From the NCBI RefSeq assembly GCF_042140245.1, contig NZ_CP159483.1, positions 124,001 through 188,000 of the forward strand: DNA of 64,000 bases, given 5' to 3'. Shown piece by piece: positions 28,997 through 37,827 of the stretch. Source of the stretch: MH13 sp042140245 (GTDB lineage Bacteria > Pseudomonadota > Alphaproteobacteria > Rhizobiales > MH13). The position numbers were made by a program, and so were the translations under genes. The notes beneath the pieces are model-generated. The model saw nothing but the letters and a program-made list of their open reading frames with translations. It searched no databases and was not told the origin of the DNA. How positions within the stretch are numbered: the first letter of the stretch is position 1; every line of letters starts with the position of its first letter.

Positions 28997-29024
28997 AAAA
29001 GGCGGCCTTCCGGCCGCCTTTTTT
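28997..29024. terminator. Bidirectional terminator
   Basis: AAAAGGCGGCC/GGCCGCCTTTT with a TTCC loop; T runs on both strands. It separates the transpeptidase from the convergent HugZ-like gene, whose stop overlaps its edge. Confidence 0.92.
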
Positions 29025-29523
29025 ATGTCAGGTCAGACGCGCTGAGATTGTAGGCCTTGCTAAACCCGCCATTGAGAAAAGCACGTTCAGGCGTGATGCG
29101 CCAAAAGTGAAAATCACCAAAATCGACATAGAGCTTGGCTTTGGGATTGCGGGCCAAGTACGCCGTGCGCGCGGCATCGCGACCGGATTGGAGGACAAGA
29201 ACTGCTGTCCCCACGAGCGTTAGGCGCGGATGGGTAAGTGGATCGCCACCCGGCTTGTTGATCTGGCCTGGCTCGCCAATCAATAGCGAGCACCGTCCAT
29301 CAGCAGTAAGGGCCGCGAAGTGGGCTGACAGCTCCGACATCAACAGCAGCGGCACGCCATCACTGTCCAACCCAAAGCCTGTTCGCGTTGCCAGCGGATG
29401 GCCGGTCTCCGGTTCTATATGGGAAAGGGCAGCAAAAGGGGCGCGTTCCATGAGCGCTCGTGCCAAGGCGCGGGCTTCATCATCCACAGGGCGAAGGGGT
29501 GAGGTCTTTTCGGGTTCTGCCAT
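29023..29523 (-). CDS. HugZ-like pyridoxamine 5'-phosphate oxidase-family protein
   Basis: 166 residues with a split-barrel flavin/heme-binding fold: an N-terminal helix, FAALSHIEPETGHPLATRTGF strand region, LLMSELSAHF, and a DFHFWRITPERAFLNGGFSKA ending typical of HugZ-like proteins. Homologues bind FMN or degrade heme; without the C-terminal His of Campylobacter/Helicobacter HugZ the heme oxygenase role is unclear. Third gene of the DUF6356/EgtC-like operon. The ORF's first codon is a TTG at 29538; the ATG at 29523 is preferred. Confidence 0.72.
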   Translation of the reverse strand: MAEPEKTSPLRPVDDEARALARALMERAPFAALSHIEPETGHPLATRTGFGLDSDGVPLLLMSELSAHFAALTADGRCSLLIGEPGQINKPGGDPLTHPRLTLVGTAVLVLQSGRDAARTAYLARNPKAKLYVDFGDFHFWRITPERAFLNGGFSKAYNLSASDLT

Positions 29524-29530
29524 GCTGGCG

Positions 29531-30346
29531 TTATGCAACAGCCTCTTGCCGCGATCCAGGGCTCGCCACCGATGACCAAGTGCTCAGCTTCACTTCGCTG
29601 CACCTGCCCGGTTCAAGGCGAACCAAAACATCGGGTTCTATGCAGTCCCAGCGCGCCACGTCACCATCCAGCGGTTCGGACGCGAGTGTCCATGCGCCGC
29701 CCTCGCCTGCCTGGAGATAAAGGGTTGGCTCGCGATCATCGCTGGCGTGCCGGAACGCATAGATCGCCTGCCCATCGCTGAAAACACAGGTCAACCGCAC
29801 GGCATCCTTGCCTGCTCCGTAGCGGCTTTGATCGATAAGGATATCCAGAACCTTGTTGACCGCAGAGGCTGGGTCTTCAGAAAGGCCGGACGTTAGTAGC
29901 AACAAGAAGATCAGTTCTGAGTTTGTTGTCCCACGACGCAGCGCATAGAGGTCATCGGGCAGCATCGCTTCCAGACGACGGCGAATGCGTTGGATGTCAG
30001 GCACCTGGCCGTTGTGCATGAACGACCAACTCTGATGAGAAAACGGATGGCAGTTGACCCGTGATGTCTCGCCCGCGGTTGAGGCACGGACATGGGCAAG
30101 AAAAAGCCGAGAGCGGATCATCCTACAGAGGCTGGGAAGATTGCCATCTGACCAAGCCGGCAGAACGTCGCGATAAAGCCCTGGCTCCTGAGCCTGGTCA
30201 TACCACGCAAAACCGAAACCATCACCGTTGACCGCCAGCTTGGCCTCGCTGGCATGCTGGCTTTGCTCCAGCAGCGAGTGCGTGGGCGCAACGACAATCT
30301 GCTCCAGCGCGATGGCTGGTCCAAGATAGGCGGCAAGACGGCACAT
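29531..30346 (-). CDS. Class II glutamine amidotransferase, EgtC/YafJ type
   Basis: 271 residues starting with MCRLAAYLG, whose Cys2 is the N-terminal nucleophile after Met removal. Typical class II segments follow: NGDGFGFAWY, RASTAGETSRVNCHPFSH and SWSFMHNGQV. In ergothioneine synthesis EgtC hydrolyses the gamma-Glu amide, but no egtB, egtD or egtE is visible, so a general glutamine-hydrolase role is equally possible. The start is only 4 bp after the DUF6356 stop. The next gene starts 8 bp past its stop. Confidence 0.78.
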   Translation of the reverse strand: MCRLAAYLGPAIALEQIVVAPTHSLLEQSQHASEAKLAVNGDGFGFAWYDQAQEPGLYRDVLPAWSDGNLPSLCRMIRSRLFLAHVRASTAGETSRVNCHPFSHQSWSFMHNGQVPDIQRIRRRLEAMLPDDLYALRRGTTNSELIFLLLLTSGLSEDPASAVNKVLDILIDQSRYGAGKDAVRLTCVFSDGQAIYAFRHASDDREPTLYLQAGEGGAWTLASEPLDGDVARWDCIEPDVLVRLEPGRCSEVKLSTWSSVASPGSRQEAVA

Positions 30347-30350
30347 AGAT

Positions 30351-30587
30351 TTAGTGACGTGCTTCCATGCGTGCGTGCATTTTCTTGATGAGGCGGCTTG
30401 CGGTGGTCTCAAACAGCGGCGGGATAATCGCATGGATCAGCGCAGCCAGGCCGGCCCCAAAAAGGGTGAGCGCGAAAGTGGCCGCAAAACGCATGTGTTC
30501 AAAGTAGGTCTCGTTGACGCTGGCGGGATGGTCAACGAACCCGCGCCAGAAGCTTCTACGCGGCTGTGTATCGATATGATCCGTCAT
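30351..30587 (-). CDS. DUF6356 family protein
   Basis: 78 residues with the conserved HPASVNETYFEHMRFAATFAL core and one membrane-like hydrophobic stretch (about 35-57, with IHAIIPPLFETTAS). Function unknown. First gene of the operon with EgtC-like and HugZ-like proteins; divergent from an Lrp-type regulator gene. Confidence 0.78.
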   Translation of the reverse strand: MTDHIDTQPRRSFWRGFVDHPASVNETYFEHMRFAATFALTLFGAGLAALIHAIIPPLFETTASRLIKKMHARMEARH

Positions 30588-30643
30588 GATGAGCCTTCGC
30601 TAATGTGAAGCACCAAAGGTTACACAGGCACGCTGGGCAATCA

Positions 30644-30677
30644 TCCCAATGATAATTGGATTTCTCGCAATTTTGGG
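30644..30677. promoter_or_regulatory. Inverted-repeat operator candidates before the Lrp gene
   Basis: TCCCAA at 30644 and TTGGGA near 30672 form an inverted repeat spanning about 34 bp, and inside it CCAAT-GATA-ATTGG is a second, perfect short palindrome. It lies between the DUF6356 operon and the Lrp gene start at 30692, a good position for Lrp autoregulation and control of the divergent operon. Confidence 0.5.
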
Positions 30678-30691
30678 ATACCATCCCTTTT

Positions 30692-31153
30692 ATGAGCTAC
30701 CAGTTCGACGAAATGGATCGCCGTATCCTGCGATTGTTGCAACGTGATGCATCGATGAGCATGGATTCGCTGGCCGACGCGGTGCATCTGTCGCGCAATG
30801 CGTGCTGGCGGCGGATCAAGAACATGGAAGACGCAGGTGTGCTTACTGGGCGCGTTGCACTTGTTGATCCGCAAAGCGTTGGGCTGGATCTCATGACGTT
30901 TGTTTTGGTGCGCACCAACCGGCACGATGCAGACTGGCTCAAATCCTTCAACAAAGCCGTGCAGGAACTTCCAGAGATTGTCGGCGCACATCGCCTTTCC
31001 GGCGACTTGGATTACATTCTGCGCGTTCGGATCGCCAATGTGCGCGCCTATGATGCCTTCTATCAGCGGCTCATCGAGCGCGTTCCAATTTCCGATGTCT
31101 CGGCCAGTTTCGTGATGGAAGACATCAAAGACACGACCGAGTTACCGTTATAG
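30692..31153 (+). CDS. Lrp/AsnC-family transcriptional regulator
   Basis: 153 residues: HTH domain (about 8-55, SLADAVHLSRNACWRRIKNME) and a C-terminal RAM ligand-binding/oligomerisation domain (about 65-150). Proteins of this class sense amino acids and often control the divergent neighbour. It is divergent from the DUF6356/EgtC-like/HugZ-like operon and convergent with PhzF; two inverted repeats lie in its promoter region. The start at 30692 follows the conserved MSYQFDEMDRRIL opening better than the earlier ATG at 30656. Confidence 0.85.
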   Translation: MSYQFDEMDRRILRLLQRDASMSMDSLADAVHLSRNACWRRIKNMEDAGVLTGRVALVDPQSVGLDLMTFVLVRTNRHDADWLKSFNKAVQELPEIVGAHRLSGDLDYILRVRIANVRAYDAFYQRLIERVPISDVSASFVMEDIKDTTELPL

Positions 31154-31159
31154 TCTATC

Positions 31160-31993
31160 TCACGTGATCGGTCGGACCGTTCCTGAAACCCGAACGGAGC
31201 TGCCAGGTTCCTGAGAGAACTGTGCTTTGAGACGTGAACGCGAGCCCATATCTTCGCCCTGCACCACATCAACATCGCCAGCAGCTAGAAGGCCGTTGTC
31301 TCGCAGGTAACCGGCGAAGGCCGCGGCGGCGGCGCCTGTCGCAGGATCTTCCAAGACACCGCCTGACGCAAACGCGTTGCGGACGTGGAACAGGCGATCA
31401 TCCTGCGCCCAGACCAGCATCACAGTGACAAACTGATGGGTGTTCATGAAAGTGCGGCCCGCGTCCAAATCATACGTCATCGCAGCAAGTGTCGCGCGAT
31501 CCTTCAGCGGTAGAAGCAAATGATCGGCACCAGCGTGGATGCGCGCGACGGGGTAGCGCTCGTCCAAATCGTGGGCAGCAAAACCGAACAGAGCGAGCAC
31601 TTCTGTCCGTACCGGTTTATCGACCGGCTTGTTCCATGTGGGTGGAGACTGAAGCGCAGCGCTCATCAGCCCATCGTCCCCCGAGCCTTCAACGGTGATC
31701 GAGGCCTCACTGAGATTGAGCGTGTGAGTGCCGGCACCGAAACGCTCGGCCAGTGCTGCACCCAAAGCGATGGTCGCATGGCCACAAAAGGGCACCTCAG
31801 ATTCCGGCGAAAAATAACGAACTGTCCAAATGCGGTCAGCTTCGCGTGCGGCAAACACAGTTTCAGAGTAACCAACATCGGCTGCAATGCTCTGCATCTG
31901 CTGGCGGCTTGGTAGTTGGTCGGCGATCACAACGCCAGCTGGGTTGCCACCCAGGCTGCCATCGCTGAAGGCTGAAAGTCTCTGAAGTGTCAT
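31160..31993 (-). CDS. PhzF-family isomerase/epimerase-like protein
   Basis: 277 residues with the diaminopimelate-epimerase-like double domain of PhzF: GGNPAGVVIAD near residue 15, the catalytic Glu44 in GYSETVF, and VPFCGHATIALG and EDPATGAAAAAFAGYL further on. PhzF proper isomerises an intermediate of phenazine synthesis, but no phz genes are nearby, so an unknown isomerase role is inferred. It ends 7 bp from the upstream Lrp gene (convergent) and is divergent from a second Lrp-type regulator. Confidence 0.85.
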   Translation of the reverse strand: MTLQRLSAFSDGSLGGNPAGVVIADQLPSRQQMQSIAADVGYSETVFAAREADRIWTVRYFSPESEVPFCGHATIALGAALAERFGAGTHTLNLSEASITVEGSGDDGLMSAALQSPPTWNKPVDKPVRTEVLALFGFAAHDLDERYPVARIHAGADHLLLPLKDRATLAAMTYDLDAGRTFMNTHQFVTVMLVWAQDDRLFHVRNAFASGGVLEDPATGAAAAAFAGYLRDNGLLAAGDVDVVQGEDMGSRSRLKAQFSQEPGSSVRVSGTVRPIT

Positions 31994-32113
31994 CGTCGCT
32001 GGCCTTGTTGGTCGAAGGAAAGCGTCACACTATCAAAACAATGCCCTTGTGAACCGCCACATACAAAGGCAAAGCTTGTCGATCTCCTGAACTTTGGTGG
32101 TCTATTTTGTGCT

Positions 32114-32575
32114 ATGGCTAAAATATTAAAAGAGATCGACGAGACTGATCGCAAGATACTGGGCGAACTGGAACGGAATGGTCGGCTATCCATTTCCACC
32201 TTGGCGGCACGCGTTGGCATGTCTGGCCCAAGTGTTACAGACCGTATTCGGCGGATGGAAAACACTGGCATCATCCGCAACTTCACGGTCGATATCGACG
32301 TTGCAGAGCTGGGGTATGAACTGGCCGCCATTGTGCGCATCAAACCTCGGCCTGGCAGCCTTCACATCGTTGAGAAGATGATTTGTGATGAACCACGTTT
32401 CACATCCTGCGACGCGGTCACGGGCGATGATTGCTTCGTCTGCCGCCTGGCTTTTCGCGCGATGAAAGATCTTGATGGAATTCTGCAACCCTTTCATGAT
32501 CGGGCCGAAACCAACACGGCGATTGTGAAGTCGTCTCCGGTTCGTAACCGTCTGCCCACCGAAAGAACGCTCTAG
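32114..32575 (+). CDS. Lrp/AsnC-family transcriptional regulator (second)
   Basis: 153 residues with HTH (LSISTLAARVGMSGPSVTDRIRRME) and RAM domain, including two close cysteines (SCDAVTGDDCFVCRL) that could be redox- or metal-sensitive; the first Lrp protein has none there. It is divergent from phzF and only 3 bp before a small membrane protein gene, so these three may form a functional unit. Confidence 0.85.
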   Translation: MAKILKEIDETDRKILGELERNGRLSISTLAARVGMSGPSVTDRIRRMENTGIIRNFTVDIDVAELGYELAAIVRIKPRPGSLHIVEKMICDEPRFTSCDAVTGDDCFVCRLAFRAMKDLDGILQPFHDRAETNTAIVKSSPVRNRLPTERTL

Positions 32576-32578
32576 GTC

Positions 32579-32938
32579 ATGCCTTCCAACAGCACCCTTA
32601 TCGGCTGTTTTGTCCTCGTTGCCTTTGCGGCAATGGCAATGGTGCTGTGGGCCAGCCAAGGCGACGCCAGCGAAGACGGTCTGCTAATTGCTGTTTTCCC
32701 GCCTACGGCTTCTGAACGCACAATTATGGAAGCGGTGGTCGCCGCCGATGGCACGTTTGTGCGTTCCAGTTTACCGGAGACCATCATTGTGGCGCACAGC
32801 ACACGGGATGGGTTTGCAGAACGCCTGAAAGGGCAAGGCGCTTGGCTGACCTATGCGCAAGCACCCTTCGGGCCTGAGTTAGGCGGATGTTTGGTGCTGG
32901 CCAGCGTGCCGTTTGAACCTGCCTCGGCCTTGCGCTGA
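32579..32938 (+). CDS. Membrane-anchored hypothetical protein
   Basis: 119 residues with one N-terminal membrane segment (about 8-27) and a ~90-residue outside domain (PTASERTIMEAVVAADGTFV, GLLIAVFPP). The pattern suggests a small periplasmic domain held at the inner membrane; no family recognised. It begins 3 bp after the second Lrp gene and is probably co-transcribed with it. Confidence 0.6.
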   Translation: MPSNSTLIGCFVLVAFAAMAMVLWASQGDASEDGLLIAVFPPTASERTIMEAVVAADGTFVRSSLPETIIVAHSTRDGFAERLKGQGAWLTYAQAPFGPELGGCLVLASVPFEPASALR

Positions 32939-33034
32939 AAATCTTGAGCTGAGTCTCCCACTCAGACATTGCACCATCATTTTTGTTCCCTTATTGTTCT
33001 CATTAACTCGTAGTCGGGTAGAGGGAAAAATTGC

Positions 33035-33430
33035 ATGATCCAAGGAAGCTGTTGTTGCGGAGCCGTGAAGTTCGAGCTGCTATCTGAGCCATCCTTGATG
33101 GGCACGTGTCATTGTACCCGCTGCCGTAAAGTTGGTTCAAGCGCTATTGTTTTTGTGACGAAAGAAAGCTTGCGGTGGCTTGAAGGCAAGCAGCATGTGA
33201 CACTTTACCAGCCAGGCCCTCCCTACAAATATGAGCGAAGCTTTTGCCGACTGTGCGGCACATCACTTGGCGAAATTCTCTCTGAAGAAGACAGTTTTCC
33301 AATCGCAGCGAACGCGTTGGACACGCCGATCGGCATCAAAAACAAATTTCACGAATTTGTTTCAGAGAAGCCTGATTGGTACGCAATCTGCGATGATGCT
33401 CCACAGTCGGATGGGCATCCATCCTCCTAA
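33035..33430 (+). CDS. GFA-family protein (glutathione-dependent formaldehyde-activating-like)
   Basis: 131 residues with the zinc-binding pattern of the family: SCCCGAVKFEL near the start, CHCTRCRKVG around residue 28, and CRLCGTSLGEI near 75. Annotated GFA proteins bind zinc in a Mss4-like fold, but formaldehyde activation is established for only a few. Monocistronic, ending 3 bp from the convergent glcF stop. Confidence 0.88.
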   Translation: MIQGSCCCGAVKFELLSEPSLMGTCHCTRCRKVGSSAIVFVTKESLRWLEGKQHVTLYQPGPPYKYERSFCRLCGTSLGEILSEEDSFPIAANALDTPIGIKNKFHEFVSEKPDWYAICDDAPQSDGHPSS

Positions 33431-33433
33431 AAA

Positions 33434-34801
33434 CTACTCTGCGGCTTGCATCCAGCTCGGCTCAGGCAAGTGATCACTCACCTCTCTGCCGCGCATCAGC
33501 TCGATCAGTTCGTCCGGCATTCGCCCGCCATAGGCCCAGTTGAGCAGTTGCACCGTGTGGATAATTGGAAGGTCTGTGCCCGTTCCAATCTGCGTCATGC
33601 AACCGATATTGCCGGTGGCAATTAACTCCGGGTTGGTGCTTTCAATGTTGGCGACCTTGTTGTCGCGCAACTGCCGGGCGATCTGCGGCTGCATGATATT
33701 GTAAACGCCCGCAGAGCCGCAGCAGAGATGACCCTGAGGGACGTCTTTGACGGTGAACCCCGCCGCCTTGAGCAGCGTCTTCGGTGTGGTCGTGATTTTC
33801 TGGCCGTGCTGCATGGAACAAGCCGAATGGTAGGCCAGCGTCAGACCGGATACTTGGGTTGGTGCACCAAGATCAATGCGCTCTAGATATTCGGTGATGT
33901 CACAAGCCAAGGCCGATATCTTTGCCGCTTTTTCAGCGTATGCATCATCCAGGCGCAGCATATGGCCATAGTCTTTGATCGTGGTGCCGCAGCCTGACGC
34001 CGTGATGATAATCGCATCCAGCCCCCGGTCTTCAACTTCGCGCATCCAGACATCGACATTGCGCCGAGCATCGGCCAGCGACTTTTCCTCCTTGCCCATG
34101 TGATGGACCAAGGCACCGCAGCAGCCCTCACCAGATGGCAAAACGACCTCGATGTTTTTGCGGGTTAGCAGATCAATGGTTGCCTGGTTGATCCCAGGAT
34201 TCAGCACGGGTTGGGCGCAGCCCGACAAGATGGCCACACGCCCAGCGGGTGCAACCTCTGGGGCAAAACTTGTTCCGGGCTCAGGGCCGCGCGGCGGAAC
34301 TTTGCCAGGCGCCAAAGAAAGCATTGCGCCAAGACGCGCAAACGGGCCGCCCATCTTGGTCATGATCGGCGCAAAGGGCTTGGCAAAAAGCGCGGCAAGC
34401 AAGGAAACGCGGAAGCGATTGGGGTGTGGCAGCACAAAGGCCAGTACGTGGCGGATCAAACGATCATGCCAGGGGCGTTTGTAGGTGTTTTCGATGTGCG
34501 CGCGGGCATGATCGACCAGATGCATATAGTGCACGCCAGAGGGGCACGTGGTCATGCAGGACAGGCAGGAGAGACAACGGTCGATATGTTTGACGGTTTT
34601 CTCGTCCGCCGGCTGGTCGTTCTCCAGCATGTTTTTCATCAGATAGATGCGACCGCGAGGGGAATCCAATTCATCGCCGAGAATTGAATAGGTCGGGCAC
34701 GTGGCGGTGCAAAAGCCGCAATGCACGCAAGTGCGTAAAATCTTCTCAGAATGCGCGACGTGCGGATCGGCGAGCTGCTCAGCAGTGAAGTTGGTTTGCA
34801 T
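33434..34801 (-). CDS. glcF: Glycolate oxidase Fe-S subunit GlcF
   Basis: 455 residues. Two CxxCxxCxxxCP ferredoxin-type clusters (CVHCGFCTATCP near 27, CLSCLSCMTTCP near 80) and two Cys-rich repeats later (GCCGALVHHMG and HLCCGSAG, the CCG domains). It passes electrons from the flavin subunits to the membrane quinone pool. Third gene of glcD-glcE-glcF; the gene order and close spacing show one transcript. Confidence 0.95.
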   Translation of the reverse strand: MQTNFTAEQLADPHVAHSEKILRTCVHCGFCTATCPTYSILGDELDSPRGRIYLMKNMLENDQPADEKTVKHIDRCLSCLSCMTTCPSGVHYMHLVDHARAHIENTYKRPWHDRLIRHVLAFVLPHPNRFRVSLLAALFAKPFAPIMTKMGGPFARLGAMLSLAPGKVPPRGPEPGTSFAPEVAPAGRVAILSGCAQPVLNPGINQATIDLLTRKNIEVVLPSGEGCCGALVHHMGKEEKSLADARRNVDVWMREVEDRGLDAIIITASGCGTTIKDYGHMLRLDDAYAEKAAKISALACDITEYLERIDLGAPTQVSGLTLAYHSACSMQHGQKITTTPKTLLKAAGFTVKDVPQGHLCCGSAGVYNIMQPQIARQLRDNKVANIESTNPELIATGNIGCMTQIGTGTDLPIIHTVQLLNWAYGGRMPDELIELMRGREVSDHLPEPSWMQAAE

Positions 34802-34809
34802 CGTTTTCC

Positions 34810-35982
34810 CTAAACCCCCGCGTACATGGCGCCTGGGTTGAACAGGCCCTGCGGATCAAGGCTCGCCTTGATCGAACGGGTGAGCGCCATGTGCGCTGGC
34901 TCCAACGGGTTGAACACCGGAACGTTGGCCTTGATGGCGGGTGGCGCACGAAACAAGGTCGCGTGGGCGCCTGAATGCGGCTCGCAGGCCGTGCGGATGA
35001 CATCGGCACCGGCGTCCTGGTCAATGCCAGTTTGCAGCCATACAAGCCCGCCAGACCAATCGTAGATCACATCAGCTGGACGATGAGCTGTGATGGCAGC
35101 AGCGATATCGGGACCAGACATTGCCGGGCAGGAAATGCGCCAGAGAGCGCTGTTACTGTTGGCTGGGAAAGCTGCGATATCGCGAACCGCTTTCCAGAGC
35201 GCTGCATGATCGTCGCCGGTCAGCGTCGACCCTGACACCCCAAGCGCCTTCATCAGCTCAGGGATGCGATAGTCGAGCTGATCAGGGAAGCCTTCCAGCC
35301 GCATCAGCGTACGGGCCGGTTTGCCATCCACGCCCGGCAGGTGCGCTGCGCCATTCACTTCAAACGGTGTGCCCATGGCACGACCCAGCAGATCAATGCC
35401 ATCACGATTAGGCAGTCCTTCGACGACAAGTGTTCGGCCTTCAGGTGGACGGGGTGTAACCTTGAAGATCACTTCGGTCAGCACGCCGAGTGTGCCCCAA
35501 GCACCAGCTTGCAACTTTACCAAATCGAGGCCCGTAACGTTCTTCATTACCCGGCCACCGTTCTTGATGATCTCGCCACGGCCATTGACGAAGCGCACGC
35601 CAATCAGATTGTCGCGCGCCGCCCCGGCCAAGATGCGGCGGGGGCCGGAAATGTTGCCTGCGACTACGCCGCCGATGGTCGGCTCGCCCGTTGTGCCAAG
35701 CGCGGTGCGATAGTCCGCTGGCTCAAAGGACAAGATCTGGTTTTTCTCGGCCAGTGCCGCTTCGATCTCAGCCAAAGGCGTGCCTGCCCATGCACCAATT
35801 ACCATTTCTGCCGGTTCGTAGAGCGTGATGCCCGTAAGGCCGGACAGGTTGACAGTGTCTTCGCTCTGCACCGGACGGGTCACCGGGCTGCGCGTTCCGC
35901 CACCTTCAATGGTCAGCGGTCGGCCCGCCTTGACGGCATCGGCAACGAAGTCAACGACGGCCTGTTCGGTTGCAAGTGACAT
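34810..35982 (-). CDS. glcE: Glycolate oxidase FAD-binding subunit GlcE
   Basis: 390 residues with an N-terminal PCMH-type FAD-binding domain (about 18-190, TIEGGGTRSPVTR and TIGGVVAGNISGPRRI). GlcE is the smaller flavin subunit of glycolate oxidase, paired with GlcD. The start overlaps the GlcD stop by 1 base (TGATG). Eight bases separate it from glcF. Confidence 0.93.
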   Translation of the reverse strand: MSLATEQAVVDFVADAVKAGRPLTIEGGGTRSPVTRPVQSEDTVNLSGLTGITLYEPAEMVIGAWAGTPLAEIEAALAEKNQILSFEPADYRTALGTTGEPTIGGVVAGNISGPRRILAGAARDNLIGVRFVNGRGEIIKNGGRVMKNVTGLDLVKLQAGAWGTLGVLTEVIFKVTPRPPEGRTLVVEGLPNRDGIDLLGRAMGTPFEVNGAAHLPGVDGKPARTLMRLEGFPDQLDYRIPELMKALGVSGSTLTGDDHAALWKAVRDIAAFPANSNSALWRISCPAMSGPDIAAAITAHRPADVIYDWSGGLVWLQTGIDQDAGADVIRTACEPHSGAHATLFRAPPAIKANVPVFNPLEPAHMALTRSIKASLDPQGLFNPGAMYAGV

Positions 35983-37430
35983 CAGGCAGCCTCACTCGAT
36001 TCCAAACGGCCTTCCAGCGGGAAAACCTTGGCGGGGTTCATCAGCCAGTCACGATCAAACACCGCGCGCACGCGCATCTGCTGATGTAGGTCAGCTTCAT
36101 TGAATTGGTCGGTCATGAGGTCGCGTTTCTCGATACCAACGCCGTGCTCGCCGGTCAGGCAGCCGCCAACTTCTACGCACAAGCGCAGCACATCATTGCC
36201 GGCAAGCTCAGCTTTGTCGCGCTCTTCGGGATCGTTGACATTGTAGAGAATGAGCGGGTGCAAATTGCCGTCGCCAGCATGAAAAACATTGGCGACGCGA
36301 AGGCCGTAGCTTTTGACGATCTTATCGATACCTTCGAGCACACGCGGCAATTGCCCTGTTGGGATGGTGCCATCCATGCAGATATAGTCGGCGATACGAC
36401 CTGTTGCGCCAAAGGCTGACTTGCGACCCTTCCAAATGGCAGCCGCTTCCATGGCAGACTCGCTCTCTTTGATGCGCTTGACTTTGTGCTCGCGGGCGAT
36501 CTTGACGATACGCGCCAGCATCGCATCCATCTCGGCTTCAGAACCCTCGACCTCGATGATGAGCAACGCATCGACATCCATCGGGTACCCAGCCTTGGCA
36601 AAGCCTTCGCAGATGTCGATGGCAGGTTTGTCCATGAACTCCATCGCCACAGGCACAATGCCCTGCGCAATGATGTCCGCTACGCAGGCACCCGCTTCAA
36701 GCGCGGTTTCAAAGCCGAAGAGAACGGGACGGGCACCCTCGGCTTTGGGCAGCAAACGCACTGTTGCTTCGGTGATGATGCCAAGCTGGCCCTCAGAGCC
36801 GCAAAGCAGGCCAACCAGATCGTATCCCGGGCCATCGAAGCTCTCGCCGCCCAGTTCGACAACAGTACCGTCCATAAGGACCAGTTTCAGGCCGAGCAAA
36901 TTGTTGGTCGTCACACCATATTTTAGGCAGTGGGCGCCGCCAGAGTTCATCGCAATGTTGCCGCCAATCGTGCAGGCGAGCTGAGAGGATGGATCTGGCG
37001 CGTAGAAGAAGCCATCCTTGGTGACCGCGTCAGACACGGCAAGATTGGTGATGCCCACCTGCACAACGGCTGTGCGATTGGCGTAGTTGATCGAAACAAC
37101 GGACCGCATCTTGGACAGACCGATCACCACAGCATCTTCCTGAGGGATCGCGCCGCCGGCCAGCGATGTCCCAGCACCGCGGGGAATGACCGGCACGCCA
37201 TGAGCACCGCAAAAGCGCATAAGTGCAGAAACTTGTTCAGTCGTCTCAGGCAGAACGACAGCCAGCGGCACGCGACGGTAAGCGGTGAAAGCGTCGGTTT
37301 CGTAAGGCACCAGTTGCTTGGGATCGGTGATCACACCTTCGCCCGGCACAATAGAGCGCAGCCCAGCAACAATTTGCTCTCGCTTGTCGACGATAGCCGC
37401 ATCTGGTTGCGGCATTTCGATGAACCCCAT
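35982..37430 (-). CDS. glcD: Glycolate oxidase FAD-binding subunit GlcD
   Basis: 482 residues. PCMH FAD-binding domain (VIPRGAGTSLAGGAIP and GGNIAMNSGGAHCLKYG) and C-terminal FAD-linked oxidase domain ending with HAGDGNLHP and GEHGVGIEKR. It oxidises glycolate to glyoxylate with GlcE and GlcF. The ATG at 37430 follows GAGGAGGGGGCC, an excellent ribosome site, so the 16-codon longer reading is rejected. Family relatives include D-lactate dehydrogenases, so D-lactate is a possible alternative substrate. Confidence 0.94.
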   Translation of the reverse strand: MGFIEMPQPDAAIVDKREQIVAGLRSIVPGEGVITDPKQLVPYETDAFTAYRRVPLAVVLPETTEQVSALMRFCGAHGVPVIPRGAGTSLAGGAIPQEDAVVIGLSKMRSVVSINYANRTAVVQVGITNLAVSDAVTKDGFFYAPDPSSQLACTIGGNIAMNSGGAHCLKYGVTTNNLLGLKLVLMDGTVVELGGESFDGPGYDLVGLLCGSEGQLGIITEATVRLLPKAEGARPVLFGFETALEAGACVADIIAQGIVPVAMEFMDKPAIDICEGFAKAGYPMDVDALLIIEVEGSEAEMDAMLARIVKIAREHKVKRIKESESAMEAAAIWKGRKSAFGATGRIADYICMDGTIPTGQLPRVLEGIDKIVKSYGLRVANVFHAGDGNLHPLILYNVNDPEERDKAELAGNDVLRLCVEVGGCLTGEHGVGIEKRDLMTDQFNEADLHQQMRVRAVFDRDWLMNPAKVFPLEGRLESSEAA

Positions 37431-37827
37431 GGCCCCCTCCTCATCGCGGCTTTGTTTGTCCGAACACCGCTTGGCCACGTTTCCTGGCCAGATTTTTTGA
37501 GAACCTTAGCATCCGAAAGGGTTCTCAACACGTAATGGTATGGATTGAGTGTTTTTTTGTTTTGCCAGGCTTCATGCCTCAAGTGAGGCCGAGTGGTCAA
37601 GTTTTTTTACCTCTCGACGATGTTTGCAAAATATTGTAGAAACTACTTATATAATAAAGATTGCATGTTGGTGCGGCCACAACGCCTACACTGCCAAGGC
37701 AACCCGGGCATGCAAATGACAGGTCGATTAACGCCGCCAAGTATGGTCTTTGTGGCGCAAAAGAGCTTCTGGAGTGGCAATGATGGCACGCTTCGCGGCT
37801 CGACTTAGGTAGGATGGGCATACGCAG
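37431..37827. promoter_or_regulatory. Divergent glcDEF / LysR regulatory region
   Basis: 397 bp with no supported gene. TTGAGAACC and GGTTCTCAA (37497-37505 and 37520-37528) form a perfect 9-bp inverted repeat around 14 bases, about 70 bp before glcD. GTAG-AAA-CTAC at 37636-37646 adjoins TATAAT at 37650-37655, which points toward the LysR gene. The rest is AT-rich with several T runs. Confidence 0.6.

Noticed and set aside
37593..37808. 71-codon + strand ORF in the glc/LysR gap
   Set aside because: AT-rich intergenic DNA with random-looking residues, no ribosome site and promoter motifs inside.
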